From assembly GCA_013397075.1 (NCBI GenBank), contig VWZS01009947.1, forward strand, positions 682,001 through 746,000: DNA of 64,000 nucleotides, written 5' to 3'. The DNA is from Rhabdornis inornatus (taxonomy: Eukaryota > Chordata > Aves > Passeriformes > Rhabdornithidae). Position numbers and translations under genes: made by a program. The first letter of the stretch is position 1. Each line of letters begins with the position of its first letter. Shown here piece by piece: positions 33,691 through 46,950 of this stretch. The notes under the pieces were generated by a model, which saw only the letters and a list, made by a program, of their open reading frames with translations, made no database searches and was not told where the DNA came from.

Positions 33691-35784
33691 CCTGCAAGTG
33701 GGAAGTATCCACATACCAGTTTCAAAAGAAAAAAAAAAGACAGCTGCCAGTTTCCTGCCTTGTGCTCTGTAAAACATGATGCAGAAAGAGGATTTCTGGG
33801 TTCAGAAGAATTATTTTTCTGATCTGACAGATATGTTTTACAATGTTAGAAGCATGTCCCAGTATTTTGACCTTAGCACTGAAATACATCGATGCTCTGT
33901 TTGCAAGCTTAAGGGATTAATTTTGCCATGCACAGAAGTATTAAGCTTTCCCTGACTTTAGAAAGAGATGTTGCACCAAGCCCTAGAAGACTCCAAATTT
34001 TTAATGCTATGGTGCAGCTCTTAGAAACCAGCAACCTGCATAGTCCTGACAGATAAAACAGACCTTAATACTGTGGCCACTTGAAAAATTAAGGTAGTTA
34101 GTATTGTCCCTGCCAGAGAATTTTCCTGCATATTTCTCTAATTTACTTTTCATGAAGTCTTCTGGCCTTGGAGCACTTAAGTGTCCCCATAAATGTAGCA
34201 GTGGCCACAGTCACATTGCATTAAATAGCTTTGGTAATTAACTGTCCTAGATAAGAAACTACTTAGCATTCTTGTTAATATTAATGACTGCTTTTCAAAT
34301 GTTTATTTAAGTTCTCTAAACAGGGTGCTCCTGGTTGCTTATGGCTCATGTGAAGCTGCACATTATTCAGGGTGCTCCCTCCATACACACAGGGTTGAAT
34401 ACAATGCTGGTAAAGTCAAAGACACCACCAAAAATAATCTTAAGTTTAAGAGGTTACAGTACTGTGAGCACACCACACTGCCATGCACATTCTGGTCATG
34501 TAAAGTAAGCACAGGTCTCAGCTGGGAGGCAATAGGTTTTGCTACAGATCCTTCACAAATCTCATACACCAGCTACAGCAAAAGGCACTCTTTCCATTGC
34601 AGGTGAATTGATTTGATTCTTCATTTGTTGTCACTGTGAGATAAGGTACATAGAGTGACAGACATAGCAGCTATAACTGAAAGGGAAAGAAATCTGGAAA
34701 GCTTGGTGCCCAGAATCCATAAGCATTTGTACATCAGTGATGTGGTTTAGGAATGGTATTCCCCCATTTAGTGTTTCACTCTCACTCACTCCTCCTTCCC
34801 TGTGGCAGGCTGGAGAGGAGAACTGGAGGCACAGTAGGTAAAGATCATGGGTTCAGATAAGAACAATTTACTGGAAGCATCAATGGAATAAGAAAATGAG
34901 CAGTAATCATAGAGGGAACAGGCACTATGTGACTGCTCCCTTACTGGAAGAGACCCCTTCCCATGTCCCCATAACAACCCCCCATGCTGTTAGCCATGCC
35001 CCTTCTTGGCTCCTGCAAAGATTACCCATGTCCTGTCCAGAAGCAGAACAATCTACCTTCATTGTTACAGTCTTGACTCCCTGTCATTCCCAGCAGTGTA
35101 GCTAGCACTGCCATACTGACACCAACAATCCCACCCAATCCTGCAAATAGAAGAGATTGCATTCATCTGTGGAACTGCTGTGCCCATAGCACAAAAGTAT
35201 CCTTAGCTCAGCATGGAAACAAAATGCCAGGAAAAGGAAGCACACACTTAGCCTGCTAAGTCAGCTGACTGACAAAGCACTTACCTCCCCTCACCACACA
35301 CAACACACCCTGCCCTCCTGGCCTGCCCCAGGCTCTAGCTAATTTTGAAAATGGAGAAGAAACTTGATGTACTCAGTAGTAATAAAACAATGCTTTGGGC
35401 ATCTGATTCTTTGGCTTCTGAGAAGTTTGCTGTCATGCTGTAAAGCTCACACAAAGGACTCAGGGCCATACCAGGGACTGCTGAGCACACATATGACCAC
35501 CACGCACATCTCGCTACTTAACGCACATTTCACTACTCCCTTGGTTTGAGAGTGACTGCAAACGCAAAGCAAAGTGACTTTGGTGCCATTTTATGCTCAT
35601 GTTACATTATCAAGTCTTTAAACTATGCCCGTTTGTAGGTAATGAACCAAACATAAGTCAATGTTTTGCGAGAGAAATGGGTTGAGAGCACTCTGTTTCT
35701 GTGGTGCTGGGTGGGCCATGGTGTAATATATGTTGATGAACTGACTACTTTTTGGATGCTTGCTTTTTTGTCCACTGTATTTTT

Positions 35785-35790
35785 AATAAA
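35785..35790 (+). terminator. MOCS1: AATAAA poly(A) signal, candidate MOCS1 3' end
   Basis: AATAAA is followed about 18 bases later by GTGTGGTTTG, a suitable downstream GU-rich element. It is the best-supported distal signal downstream of the MOCS1 stop, but this is inferred from motif and position only. Confidence 0.45.
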
Positions 35791-36310
35791 TACTAGTTGG
35801 AATAGAGTGTGGTTTGCATTACTTTGAATATCCTTTTTATTTATCTTTCTATGTTTTAACCCAAAAGCTTCTATGAATAGTTACCTTGGGACAAGCAACA
35901 AGACAGGCTTTGCAAGTTGCATGATGAGTCAACAATTAGTGAGGGATCAGTCATAATAACTTATTGCTATAAAGAATCTATTTTTTTTACTGTTGTTGAG
36001 TGAAACTCATTTTAATCTGGCTGTTGTTAAACTGTAATCCTGTGGGTTTAACAACATATTTATCATCTTTTGTCATTATTCCAGCTTCTCCCACATGCCT
36101 ATTCTGAGCCAGTGGCTGTATATAACATCACTGCTTTTTGTTGCAGAACTGGGGCCCCCAGAGCTCTTCCTCCTAGACTGAGTGACCATAACTGAAACCA
36201 AGGTTCAGAGAAGTGCCTGTGTAAAAGTCCATCCCTCCTGTATCACAAGTAATCCTTAAGGGAAATTCCCCTTCTCATCCATCTGAACTTTCAGGTCTCC
36301 TGCTACCAAG

Positions 36311-36362
36311 AGGCATCAATGATATTAGAGGTCTTTTCCAACCTAAATGATTCTAAAATTCC
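36311..36362 (+). mobile_element. Short CR1 3' terminal fragment
   Basis: GATATTAGAGGTCTTTTCCAACCTAAATGATTCT resembles the last roughly 50 bases of a CR1 element. Only this tail is recognisable. Confidence 0.7.
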
Positions 36363-36708
36363 AAATGCTATCAATCCTAAAATAAGCACTTCATTTTTCT
36401 AGGAGCAGAAGCAGTAAAGCACTAAGCCCACCACCTCCTTCTCTTGAAGGGTGCCATAAGAGTTCAAGCTGCACTTTTGAGCATGTCAAACACAATTCAA
36501 ACAAATCCTGCAGATCATGGCAACCCTCACAATGCACACACAGTAGAGCTTTTGCCTGGTGGAAATTCAGCTGTCCCAGCTCATGGCCCATTTGTGTGTT
36601 ACAGTCTGTTCACTAGTAATCCAGGCTGAATCCTTTGGGGCATCTCAGCCTGGCTTTCCTTCATGCCCTGATACTAGTTACTCCACCCTCATGCTGTCCT
36701 GTTAGAAA

Positions 36709-36758
36709 CTGGATGCAGCATATAAAGGAGAAGCTGGATGCAGCATATAAAGGAGAAG
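36709..36758. repeat. 25-bp perfect tandem duplication
   Basis: The unit beginning CTGGATGCAGCATATAAAGG occurs twice in exact tandem (36709-36733 and 36734-36758), followed by a partial third start CTGG. It is a recent slippage or local duplication. Confidence 0.95.
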
Positions 36759-39700
36759 CTGGCAGAAGCTGGTCATTAAAAATTCTTAAAGATACTAAAT
36801 CTATGTCAAAAGAGCAGTGCTTTCAGGAAATACTGGGGGAAGGAGAGTGGGCTACAGGGGAAAGACAACTTGAAATACCTCAAGGAGGGTCGACTTTTTT
36901 TTTGAATGGGAGCTGCTCAAAACCAGATTCTAAAAGCAACAGCTCAGCAGTAAAAAGAGCAATGAATTTTGTTAGCTATTCTCAGCCCCTGGTGACCTGC
37001 AGTGATTCCCTGTAAATTCCCTGTTATTCAGCTTTACATGGGATTTGACTGAACAGAATCTGGCCCTTGATCCTGCCCCTTCCTTGGCGCTTTGCTGGTT
37101 CTCGGCTCCCTCTGGCTGCCTCAGCAGAGTCAGGCAGGCTTGAAGCAGCTGAGAAATGGCTGGTGCATCATGTGTACTTTGGCCAAGACAGAGCTGCTAA
37201 TTAGCTAAACGGAAACACAGTTAGTTCACTTCCCTCCATGCACCAGAGCCTCGCTCCAAGAGAAGCTCAGCATTCCATGGAATCTAAAATCGGTTGGAGG
37301 AATTGCTGGTTGCAGTGGGCTGACCAGGTTTTTGCGATGTCAGGTAAAAGCCTCAACTTAGATCTCAAAACCAGTGGTTATGAGGAGCTCTACAAAGCCA
37401 TGATGATGGCAGACAACACCCTGACATGCCTAGCATGGTGCCAGAAAGGCACAGGATGAAGAGCTGAATCCTTTGTCACAGGCTGTGCCTGAAGGGCTTT
37501 GGGTGAACTCAGTGCACCCTGTCATAAGAGCAGATTCTCACTTCGGGCACAAGAAGCTTAAACAGTGGGTGGCTGAGACACAAATCCAGCTGTCTGTACC
37601 TTCCCCTGTCCCTTAATGCTGCCAGTGCCATGTTTAGACAGCTTCCAGTTTAGCATCTCTATCTTTGTACTTACCCTGACTGCTCCTTTGGGGAGTAAAG
37701 GGTACCCAAAATAGTAGCAGTAAAGTGCAGATGAGTGCAAGTTCACAAGAAGGGATGGGATGGATGCCCTGAGACACTGCTGAGCATTCCTCCAAGCAGA
37801 GAAGCACAACAAACCAGGTATTGCGTAGCTGCGTGTGCACAACCCAACTGCAACGGCATAGCCATGGCCATCAGGTAACTGGCCTACTGCCCATGGCTCT
37901 CTGAGGTGCCATCCACGCAGGACTTGCTCCAGAGAACAAAGTTTCATGCTTCAAGATTGCTTAAGGTTTGCTTCCAGAACCCCAAATTAGCAGCAGAGAC
38001 AATAGCTTCCTCAATGACTCTATCAACAGAGCAGGCATGATCTCAAATTCTGGATACCCCACTCAAAACCAGAAACTCTCAGTACTACTGAGCTCTTCCT
38101 GCATGAATTTAGCCTTAAAATTAAATCAACAGAAACGCTCTCTTCTATATCCGTGTTACTTTCGGGGTGCACAGCTGAAAGGATGCAAGGCCAGCAAAAG
38201 CAGAGTTTGTGTTTGCAAAGTCAAGGGCAGCTTGGCTGCAGTGGGACAGGAGGTAGGGGAGGAAGAGGAGGAGACAGCAGGAGGGCCAGGCAGCTGTAAA
38301 GTTGCGTTAATATTATGCTTGGAAGATAACACAGGCTATCAGATACATGGCTGCTCCATAGGTAGTGCCCTAGGCCAGTTACCTGCTGGTGCAGGTTGTG
38401 GCAAAGCTCTGTCAACACCAGCAGAGCTGTGCAGTGTCACACCAGGCAGCATCTGCTGCTGGGAGAGAGGGGTTCAGCTGCACAGCCCTGACCTGCCCCT
38501 ACTGCTGCCTTAATGAACTTAGGTTTCATTATCAGGGTAATTTTGGCATCAAGGCTCCCCATGTGCACAGTTGCAGCAAGGCTGGAATTGCTGTTGTGTG
38601 AGGCAGTGCCTGGAATTACACCACCCATCCATCCCTCTCTCCCTCCATCCCCTCCCCAGCTGCCACCCACAGTCTCAGCGCTTCAGAGAGCTGCACTTCC
38701 CCACCCCGGGCCTGACACTGAATGGAAATGTTTTAGCTCTGTGTGGCTCATTTGGCTTCTGCAGATCAACCCTTGGGGCCATCCTCAGCCCAGATCCAAG
38801 AAATGAGCTGAGCTGAAGGAAGGGAATAATTTCTGCTGCCCCTGAAGCCTCATCTCTCCTATTGCAGCTGGCAGCTCAAAACGCTCCATCCTGCCAAGAC
38901 TGAATCTTAATTGAGATCAGTGGAAAAGACAAGCTGCTGCCAGGGCCGCCCTGATCCTGGGCTCACAGAGAACATGGGCAGAGTTTGCCCAGTCCCACAA
39001 GAGAAGACCTTCACTAGGGTGTACAAAAAATAAAATTCTCTTCAGAGTATCAGTGGAAGAAGTGGGAGGAGGCCAAGGAGAGGACATGGCTTAGTTGGGT
39101 AGTTTCCAGAGGAAGAGCAGGCAGAACGACACCATATAGAAAATCCTCCTGTCCCTGTAGCCTGCTGGGAAGGGGCGCCACCAGCAGAGGCTGAGTAAAA
39201 GGCTAGTAACCCCCATGCCCTGCAGTGAATTCAAATACTATAGCCATCTCTGAACAAACACACAAAACTATCACAGTCATGCCCAGAACTGCTCCTGCAA
39301 AGAGCTACAGGAAGAAGGACGAGAAAGACTAGAGCAAAACCTCTTCAAGCATCCCCTCTGCACGTGGCACCAGGATGCTACATTATGCTTTTTCCAAGCC
39401 ACAGCTGCTGACTCCAAGCCCACTTGCTTCAAAGACCCTGGCAGAGCTCACTCATGCCTCCATGATTAGGCACAGTCTAGCCACCCCTTTGGCTTTATGG
39501 AGGCGACCAGAATCAACACTGCCAACTCCTAATGCACCCAAGATGGGTACTCCTGACCCAGTTTCCTTACAAGCACAGAGTCCTGTCATCTCAGCACTGT
39601 CTTGTCCCAGCAGCAGCAAAGTGCAGCAGGAGTGGAACAGAGCAAGTAACTGTCAGCCTGGGTTATTTTTACACCATTTTTTCCACCTTGCATATTTAGG

Positions 39701-42700
39701 TGCATCTCCAAGTCCCTACATCAGAGGAAGGCCACCGTGGCAAGTCTTGCTCAGACTGGAAGCTTTGGAAGAGCCTCGTTTGCTGACTCAGGAGAACGCA
39801 ATTACCAGCAGCTCTGGTAGAGCATCTGCTGCAGATGCCATGTCAGAGCTGCTGGATCTGAACAATAAAAATGGGCTCTCACTCTGGTAAAATGGCTTTA
39901 ATGAGATTTTCCAGCAAGCAAATATGCTTTGAGGGACACACCCAGGACATTCAGCCATCAACAACAGGACTGCATGCAGAAGGCTCTTGGCCAGCCAGAC
40001 TGGGAGGGGCATTTAAACACAAGTTTCTTGCCTTCATCTTTATAGCCTGCTATTTCTTTCCTGGGTTGCTAAGGATGCCCCAGAGCACATCCCTCTGGGA
40101 TGTCCCAGATGCAGCAGAGGCATGGTCACTAACAGCCCATCACCAGTAAACTGTAGCTTTAGCAAACCTGTGCCAGAGAACTCCAGCTGAACCCCAGCAG
40201 CTGGAAGGGTTTTCATTTCCACTTCTCCAAGGCTGGTATTTCAAGGTGGTTTTATTTCTTTTTAATCAATGTGCGTGGCCAGCTCTGGAGGGGGCTGAAT
40301 GAAGAGAGGGAGGTGGTGCAGCCACTGTTTCTGTACAAAGTATTTCCACATGCAAGTGAAACGGGGCTCAACTCGCTCGGTGCGTGTTTTGCAGTGCGGT
40401 TACGGGCTGTCATTCCACCTCCACAAAGCTGTTATTTATTTACTTAAAGACTTGCATTCCATGGAAAAAGATGCCCCAAGATAGCACTGCGTTTCTAAAA
40501 TTAAACCCAGCTGGATGGAGTGGGGAGCAAGCAAGTGAGCACTCCTGTGCTCCCAACACATGGGGAACCAACAAGGCTCCCCATGTCCTGCACTCCCCCA
40601 CTCTCGCTGAGCAGCAGGAGAGCCTGGCAAAATTCCTCCTGTGTCCTCAGCCAAGAGGGAGGCAGCTCCCTGGGAAGTCAGACCAAGTGTGTTACTCAAC
40701 AGCAGGGGTGCCACTTCTTCCCAGTTCAGGGGATCAGGGTTTAAGAGCAGTGATAGCCCTTCCTGCTCGAGCAGCTCTACAAAGCCCCCACCCTGCTGCA
40801 GGACAGCAGACACCTCACCATGCGCCTGACACAGGTTTGAGTGTGGCCAGAAGTCCTTTAGCAGAATTTGTGAGGAAGGCGGCATTCGTGAGGCTCATCT
40901 CCTATCTAACTTAGCCAACATTTTCATCTAGTTTATGTGCCACAGATAGCATCCTGCTCACACTGAAGCTCAATTAGCCCTCACTGTTGTAACCTAAGTT
41001 AAGAAACCTGTTCTCACAAAAGCCATTTATAGAAGGGAAGGGGAAAACCCAAGTATTCCTCCAACCTCGCATGGCACCAGCAAGAAATCCCTCCAGACAC
41101 ACTCTCAGCACCTGTTCCCCTGTCCACATGAGCACAGGGGCTGCCTCTACATCCACAAGTGGCTCTGCTCAGAAAGGAGCACATCAGCTCATCAGAGCAG
41201 CTGTGCCAGAGCTGCTGCTCAGGGCTTTACCATGGCCTGCATTTAGCCTCATCCCTCAGACAAAATGTCTCCTCACACACACAGCTGAAGCTTTCCAAAG
41301 GACAGGTTGGGCACTGGTGGAGCCGCCTGCACCCATCAGGGCTGAGAGCGCCTTGGAGGCTCTAAGGAAGCAAATGGCAATGGCACAGGTGGTTCTGCAA
41401 GGAACATGGGAAGGAAAGTGAAGTACAGCCCCAGACCTTGCTTCTCTGCACCAGAAGGTTCACACAAATGTGAGACAAGAAAAAGTGGAAAAGAAGTCTG
41501 AGCCAAATGCAAAATGAGCAGGGAAAGAAACAAGGATAATGGCTGATGGGAATGGCTGAACAACAGGAAAAATGATGACAACAGTGTGGTCAGGGTCCCC
41601 ATGTATCTGCTGCCTCCAGGCTCATGTGCCAGGTCTCCCAGGGCCTCAGGATCGTATCCTGTCCTGAGTACAGGCAGGAGCTGCTGCTCCTTCACCTATG
41701 AGCAAAGAGACAGTCCCTGGCATCACATGAGCTTGTTTCAACTGAGGCAGAAAGGACAGTCCCACCTCTGCTGGCCTAGACTGAGATCCAAGAGAACCTG
41801 ACCACACATGTGGGCCAGACCAACATGTCATGCTTGGTAAGTCACTCAAATTATTGTTTGCAGATGGGAACACTGACTTGGCATTCCCTTTGATTTGTGC
41901 ACTCTGCAGTGAGTACCTGGAGAGAGATTTCCAAGCCTGAGTGCTCCTCATACCTGCTGTGCAACTGGAGAAAATTATGTTTGCTACCAGATTGACAAGT
42001 CTGTTTTCAGCAGATGGGCTTTTGTCCCTTGATTTCTCCTAAATATCAGAGGAAGACTTCGCCTTGCTGCCTCCCAAGGGAAAACCTTGACATGTGTTGG
42101 TGACAGCCCAGACCCTGTTCTAATGAGTGAGAGGTGCAGACTTTCAGGATTCATTGCAGAGCTGAAGGAAAAGGTGAGGAGGAGTAAGAAGAGAAGCGTG
42201 CTAGCCACCAGATATCTCAGGAAAGAGCCTGCCTCTCAACAAAATTCAGCTATTTCTGTGACTATGCCCATTTTCTCATAATTATACTGATTCTGCTTTG
42301 CACAGCACTAAGTCAGGTCCACTGATCGCTGTCCAAACTCCTGCTGCCTTCCTGTTTGTATTAGGGCGCCAGCATGGGTTAAAAATTAGAGAGTAAGATT
42401 GCCTCAGTATCTGATTTATCCCCTTTCTTCCTTCCATTTTGATTTGGGATGTACTGGTCAGCATCCCCCAGGGAGAGGATTAATCAGGAACAGACGGAGA
42501 GCTGGCAGCTGCCTGACAAGGACAAGACCACGGCTATGGGACAAGCTGCAATTTGGAATCTCTTGCTCTGACCCTGACACAAGTCCAAGACATGCTTGCT
42601 GATTCATCCCAGCACTGACACCCCAGGAACTGGCACAAGATCAGTACCCCCAAGGCCACAGCTAGCTCTGGTCCCGATGTCACATTGCCTCAGTGCTGGA

Positions 42701-44434
42701 GATGTTTCTGCGGTGAAAGGCTGCTCATCACTGTGACTCCAGAGGCAGCTCCAGCTCTCCAGCTGCAGAAAGGGCCTCCTCTTCACTTATAGAGAAGATC
42801 TAATTTCAGGGACCAGAGCAAGGGAAGACGTTACTGACATTCCAAAAGGGCAACACAACATCTTGAACATTTGGTCCCTGGATGAACAACAGCTGCACCA
42901 CAAGGAGGACAATGGGAAGGTAGTGCACAGCACCCAATCTGCCTGGCAACTCCTGCCCCATGCAAAGCCAAGCTGAGTGCAGAAAACAGTGTTTGTGCCA
43001 GGGTCAATCCTCTGCCAGGGGCTTCACCTGGAGCCTGAGGTGCCCAAGCTCCTGCAGCTGTTAATACCACAAAGAAAGGGCAGCAGATCCTCCCAAGGCA
43101 GGCAAGCAAAGGGTCATGGCAACAGAAAGGAATTGCGAGGGCACAAGAGAGAGGTGAACAGGGCTCAGATATTCAAGAAAATCAGGAGCAGAAGCAAGGG
43201 GTACTTTACAGCAGAATGGGGCACGGCTCTGAGAGTTATTTTCTGCTTGGGAGCCCAAAAGGAAAGAAAATACTGGATTAGACAACCCTAGGAAAAATCT
43301 GCACTTTGGGGTTACTCAGCTTCTTCTACAAAGTAAGAGGAGATCCAGACTTGTTCAGGAACACAAACATAGTGTGTGTTACCCAAGGAAGCTCTTGCCT
43401 ACTCATAACACTTTACTGTGAGCCCAGGGGTAGGTGAGCACTGGGCTGATTTGTACTTCTGCCCCTGAAAACACCTCGTGGTTATGCAGGGGCTAAGATG
43501 ACAGTTACCATCACCCCCAAAGGCTGTCACACCCAGACAGCACTCAGCCAGGCAGAGCCTGATCATAGTAATATCCAATGAGATGCTGCAGAACACCATT
43601 TTTTACCTCTCAAATCCAGTGACCATGCAGCCTGCTTGGGGGGGTGGGGGGAGGGCAGGAATCCATCTTTGTTCTTTTACAGTATTGCCACAACCAAATG
43701 AAAAATAGCTTAAGACTATAGTAGATGGACATTCATTTTCCTCCTATTTTGTTTGCTTCCTTCTGTGGGCAATGGAGCATGCACAAGCGTTTTGATAGTT
43801 TTGATAGTTTTGCCACTGGCAAAACAGTGGCAGAGTTTGACAATCAGAGCATGAGCTATGGATTCACCACAGGCAAGTTCTTGGTAGTCTCCCATGGGGC
43901 ATCCAGGCCAATTCTTACAACACTCGTGATATTTTAGAGGATGATAAAACATGAGCTTTGTCCCTGCAGACCTACTGGTAAGGGAAAGTCTTTACTTACA
44001 AACATACAAGTAACGACTATTTGTCAGATTTCTTGAGACAATCACAGTTCTCCACCAATCTTTTAAAACCTCTGCAAGGAACTTGGAGAGACAGGAGTCC
44101 TCCTCCCTCATCTCTGCAGGGGCAGGCAGCAACATCACACAGTGCCCAGCACACCCACCCCCCTGTCTGTCCCACAGGAAGGGGTGTCCAGGGCTGATGT
44201 CAGCCCTGATCCCTGGGTCCCTGCAGCCTCTGCATGACTGTTGTGCTTTCCTTGGTTATCAGCTGCCCCAGTCCTTGCTGGAAGTGCTCTGAATAGCTCT
44301 TCCACGAAGGAAGAGTATGGCAAAGCTCTTGCTACAATACAACAGACCCAACCACTACTGGTCATAGACACTTCTGGCAAACAAAAGCCTTTTTCCACAT
44401 CTCACAGCCATAAATTATGAAAGTCTTTTCCCAG

Positions 44435-44571
44435 ATCACAGAATCTTCTGAGTTGGAAGGCACCCACAAGAATCATCAAGTCCAACTCCTACGTGAATGG
44501 CCCGCACAGGGATTGAACCCATAATCTTGGTGTTTTTAGCATCATAATCTGACCAACTGAGCTAATCTTCC
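44435..44571 (-). mobile_element. tRNA-Ile-derived SINE with CR1-like tail (TguSINE1-like)
   Basis: On the minus strand, from 44571 downward, the copy begins GGAAGATTAGCTCAGTTGG, a tRNA-Ile box A. About 40 bases later comes GGGTTCAATCCCTGTGC, a box B. It then passes into ACTTGATGATTCTTGTGGG and a CR1-type end at 44435. This tRNA-Ile head and CR1 tail is the architecture of TguSINE1, a SINE family described from passerine birds. The anticodon-loop region has drifted (TGCTAAAAAC), so it is a retroposed copy and not a functional tRNA gene. It is the best taxonomic clue in the window. Confidence 0.85.
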
Positions 44572-45330
44572 CCCTCCCATTTTTTAATTCTTTTCTTTAA
44601 TTAATGTAATTAGAGACGGGTTCTCCTTCCATAAGCACCCAAGAAATTGGCTCAACACAATTGTGCCCCACATCTAAAACAAGATAGACAAAGAACAATT
44701 CCTGGATTCCCATGTTAAACTATTCACAGTGTTTCAGACCCTTCTGGACCCCTGGGGTTCAATGCTGTCACATGGTAGGAAAGATGCCGCAGCTCACTCA
44801 AGGCAAGCTTTCACCCATTGCTGAGTCTGGGGTGGAGAGAATTAGGGAAAAAAATGGCAAAAAAAGGCAAAAGGGGTTGAAAAAAAAAGGCAAAAGGGAG
44901 GGAAAGACAAAAATGGAAAAAAGGACCTTACCTCCTGGTGAGTCTAAGCAAAGTAGAGATAAATAGGAACTATGCCTCAGAGAAAACAGCAAGAAGCCCA
45001 CTAACTACAGGAACATCAAACAAACAAAATCTATCACAACACTGTTGAAAACCAAAACTTTTGGGCTTCGAGAGGAAGGGAAAAAAACGCCAAACTTTAA
45101 TTATTTTATTTCCTAGTGGTACAAATCTAGGGCCAAGCAGATTTCTCCCAGAAAGCTCCATGTTCACTATGGCAAAGATAAAAGTCAAAGAAAGAAACCT
45201 GATAAATGATTGATTCAGCCCTTCCTAGCAAGAGCAGAAAGCTCCCCTTACACTCCTCTTCACTCCCAGTCATTCAGGGCAGCTAAACTCCAACCCTAGT
45301 TTTGCTCAGAAAAAGCCATGAGGCACTTAC

Positions 45331-45423
45331 CTTGCTCTGTGCAGTGATGACAAGGACAGGGAGGTCCACGATCATGGGAAAGGCATCAAGGAAGAGAGGA
45401 GGAGGCTTCTGTGATGGACCCAT
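45331..45423 (-). other. Exon-like open segment of 31 codons with consensus donor
   Basis: Reading the minus strand, ATG at 45423-45421 opens 31 codons beginning MGPSQKPPPLFLDAFPM and ending at AAG next to a consensus donor GTAAGT (45330 downward). An in-frame TGA lies a few codons upstream of the ATG. The encoded peptide belongs to no family I recognise, and no partner exon was identified. It could be a first exon of an unannotated or non-coding transcript, or chance. Confidence 0.2.
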
Positions 45424-46950
45424 GTTGCAGGGCAGAACACCAGCTCCTCACTCTGTGCTCCAACCCCAGACAAAATATTAAAGAAAAGTCTTCTGACAAT
45501 CCAGGCAGGATGTCTGTCTTGTTCAACGCAGATAATTCAAATGCCACTGGGTTCCACCTCTAATAAGAGGAAAAGCAACGGTTTGACTTCCTCTACCAAA
45601 CCCCAGCTGCCAGGGTAGAGAACTCAGGGAGGTCCCTACATTTTTGTCCTGCCTCTACCACTCACTTGATGCAGATGTTTCAGAAACATCCCTTTACCTC
45701 TGCCCTTGCATCTGTACAGCAAGAACCTAAAAGTCAGAATTTTAGCAAAGTGTGAACCAAATAGATCAAAACAGAGAAACTGAAAGCCTTTCTAACAACT
45801 AAAAGCCAAGAACCTTCCCACAGAGCACTAAGAGTCCCATTTGCTGCCTCTTGATCTTCAGCCTGTGCAAGCAATTACACCCTGATTACTTTTGCTCATT
45901 TCCACAATTCTTCCCACCTGAGAGCCAGAGCCAACAGCTAGGGCTTTGTCTGGGGTCCCTGGGAACTTTAGTGCTGCAGGAATGTGCTGCACAGCCGGCA
46001 AGACTCCCACTGGAAGTTAGGCATGATCTTCTCAGGAGCTCAAGGTTAAAGCATTGCCCTTTCATGGGTTGAAGATAAGAATGAAATGTTGTGGCTTAAG
46101 GATAATTTTGTCAGCGGGCTCTTTCCATTAACAGAAATGGGGAGATCTGTGTATGAATGAAACAGCTGTACTCATTGCCTCTATGACAAGGACAAGGTTC
46201 TGCCCCTGAGTGCCAAAAAAATCCTCAGCACACCTTTCAATTCAGCCACAAATTAGCCCTAACCCTTGTGTGTATCTTGCTCACCCTGCTGTTCTGTGTC
46301 TAACTTCTCTTCAGACTCTGCACCCTGCTTTTCTGAAGTCTTCACTCATGAAAGCTTTCCTGCTTTATTTTCAGCTGGCCTTATTTAACTCCTTTCTTGG
46401 CACCAATGCTCTCCTGCCCACTCCTCCTCCGAGCCGACGCTCTCGCTGTCGGGATGTTGCTCAGTTATGCAAGTGAGCTCAGGGTCAGTGCTGCTGCCCT
46501 GCACTCCCTTCCTTGTTTGGAATAGTCACATCCAGCCATGGATTATGAACTCCTAGATATCAGGACTGTCTTACTTTTATCTTTTTCTTTAAGTGAACTC
46601 CTGTGTACTGTATGTAGTTCTGAAAGAGGAACGAGTGAGAGCTTTTAAAGAGGACCCTTGGATATGGTAACCTGCTGGCTCCCTGATCAGCTCTTCACCA
46701 TTGCATGGGGAATGGGGAGGATGTGCTTGTGTTCCACAGTGTTGCTTGTTCCTCCAGAACAACCTGTGGAGTTTCTCACCAGCTCTGTAGTGACAGTGTC
46801 ACCTAAAGAGCTGCACACTCTTGACCAAAAACCCAGAGCTTAACAAAAAAACTGCACCCAGATGCCATTCGTCTATCAGACTTTGTGGCAAAATGCACAG
46901 AAAATGAAACTACAAAGAAATGTACAGAGACACAGTGGGGGCAATATATC

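Larger units (their letters stand above)
32706..35805 (+). other. MOCS1: Candidate MOCS1 3' UTR
   Basis: From the stop codon to a candidate poly(A) site after AATAAA at 35785-35790, which is followed by a GT-rich stretch. Nearer signals exist (ATTAAA at 34220, AATAAA at 35381), so the UTR may be shorter or have several ends. It contains an antisense CR1 at 33308-33690. The UTR extent is inferred; no transcript data were available. Confidence 0.45.
35806..46930. other. Intergenic region between convergent MOCS1 and DAAM2
   Basis: About 11 kb with no recognisable gene. Several open frames of 120-180 codons occur (for example 39375-39890 and 40384-40914 on +), but they have no known family and proline/serine/alanine-rich composition typical of moderately GC-rich non-coding DNA. 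The region holds a CR1 tail at 36311, a tandem repeat at 36709, a tRNA-Ile SINE at 44435, and an unexplained exon-like segment on the minus strand at 45331. Confidence 0.55.

Noticed and set aside
39375..39890. 171-codon open frame on the + strand
   Set aside because: Ser/Pro/Ala/Leu-rich composition as expected from moderately GC-rich non-coding DNA, with no known domain.
40384..40914. 176-codon open frame on the + strand, overlapped by a 149-codon frame on the other strand
   Set aside because: Neither frame has a recognisable family. Overlapping long frames on both strands suggest low stop density and not a gene.
44500..44571. Possible tRNA-Ile gene on the minus strand
   Set aside because: Boxes A and B are present, but the anticodon region is degenerate and the copy is fused to a CR1-like tail, so it is a SINE.
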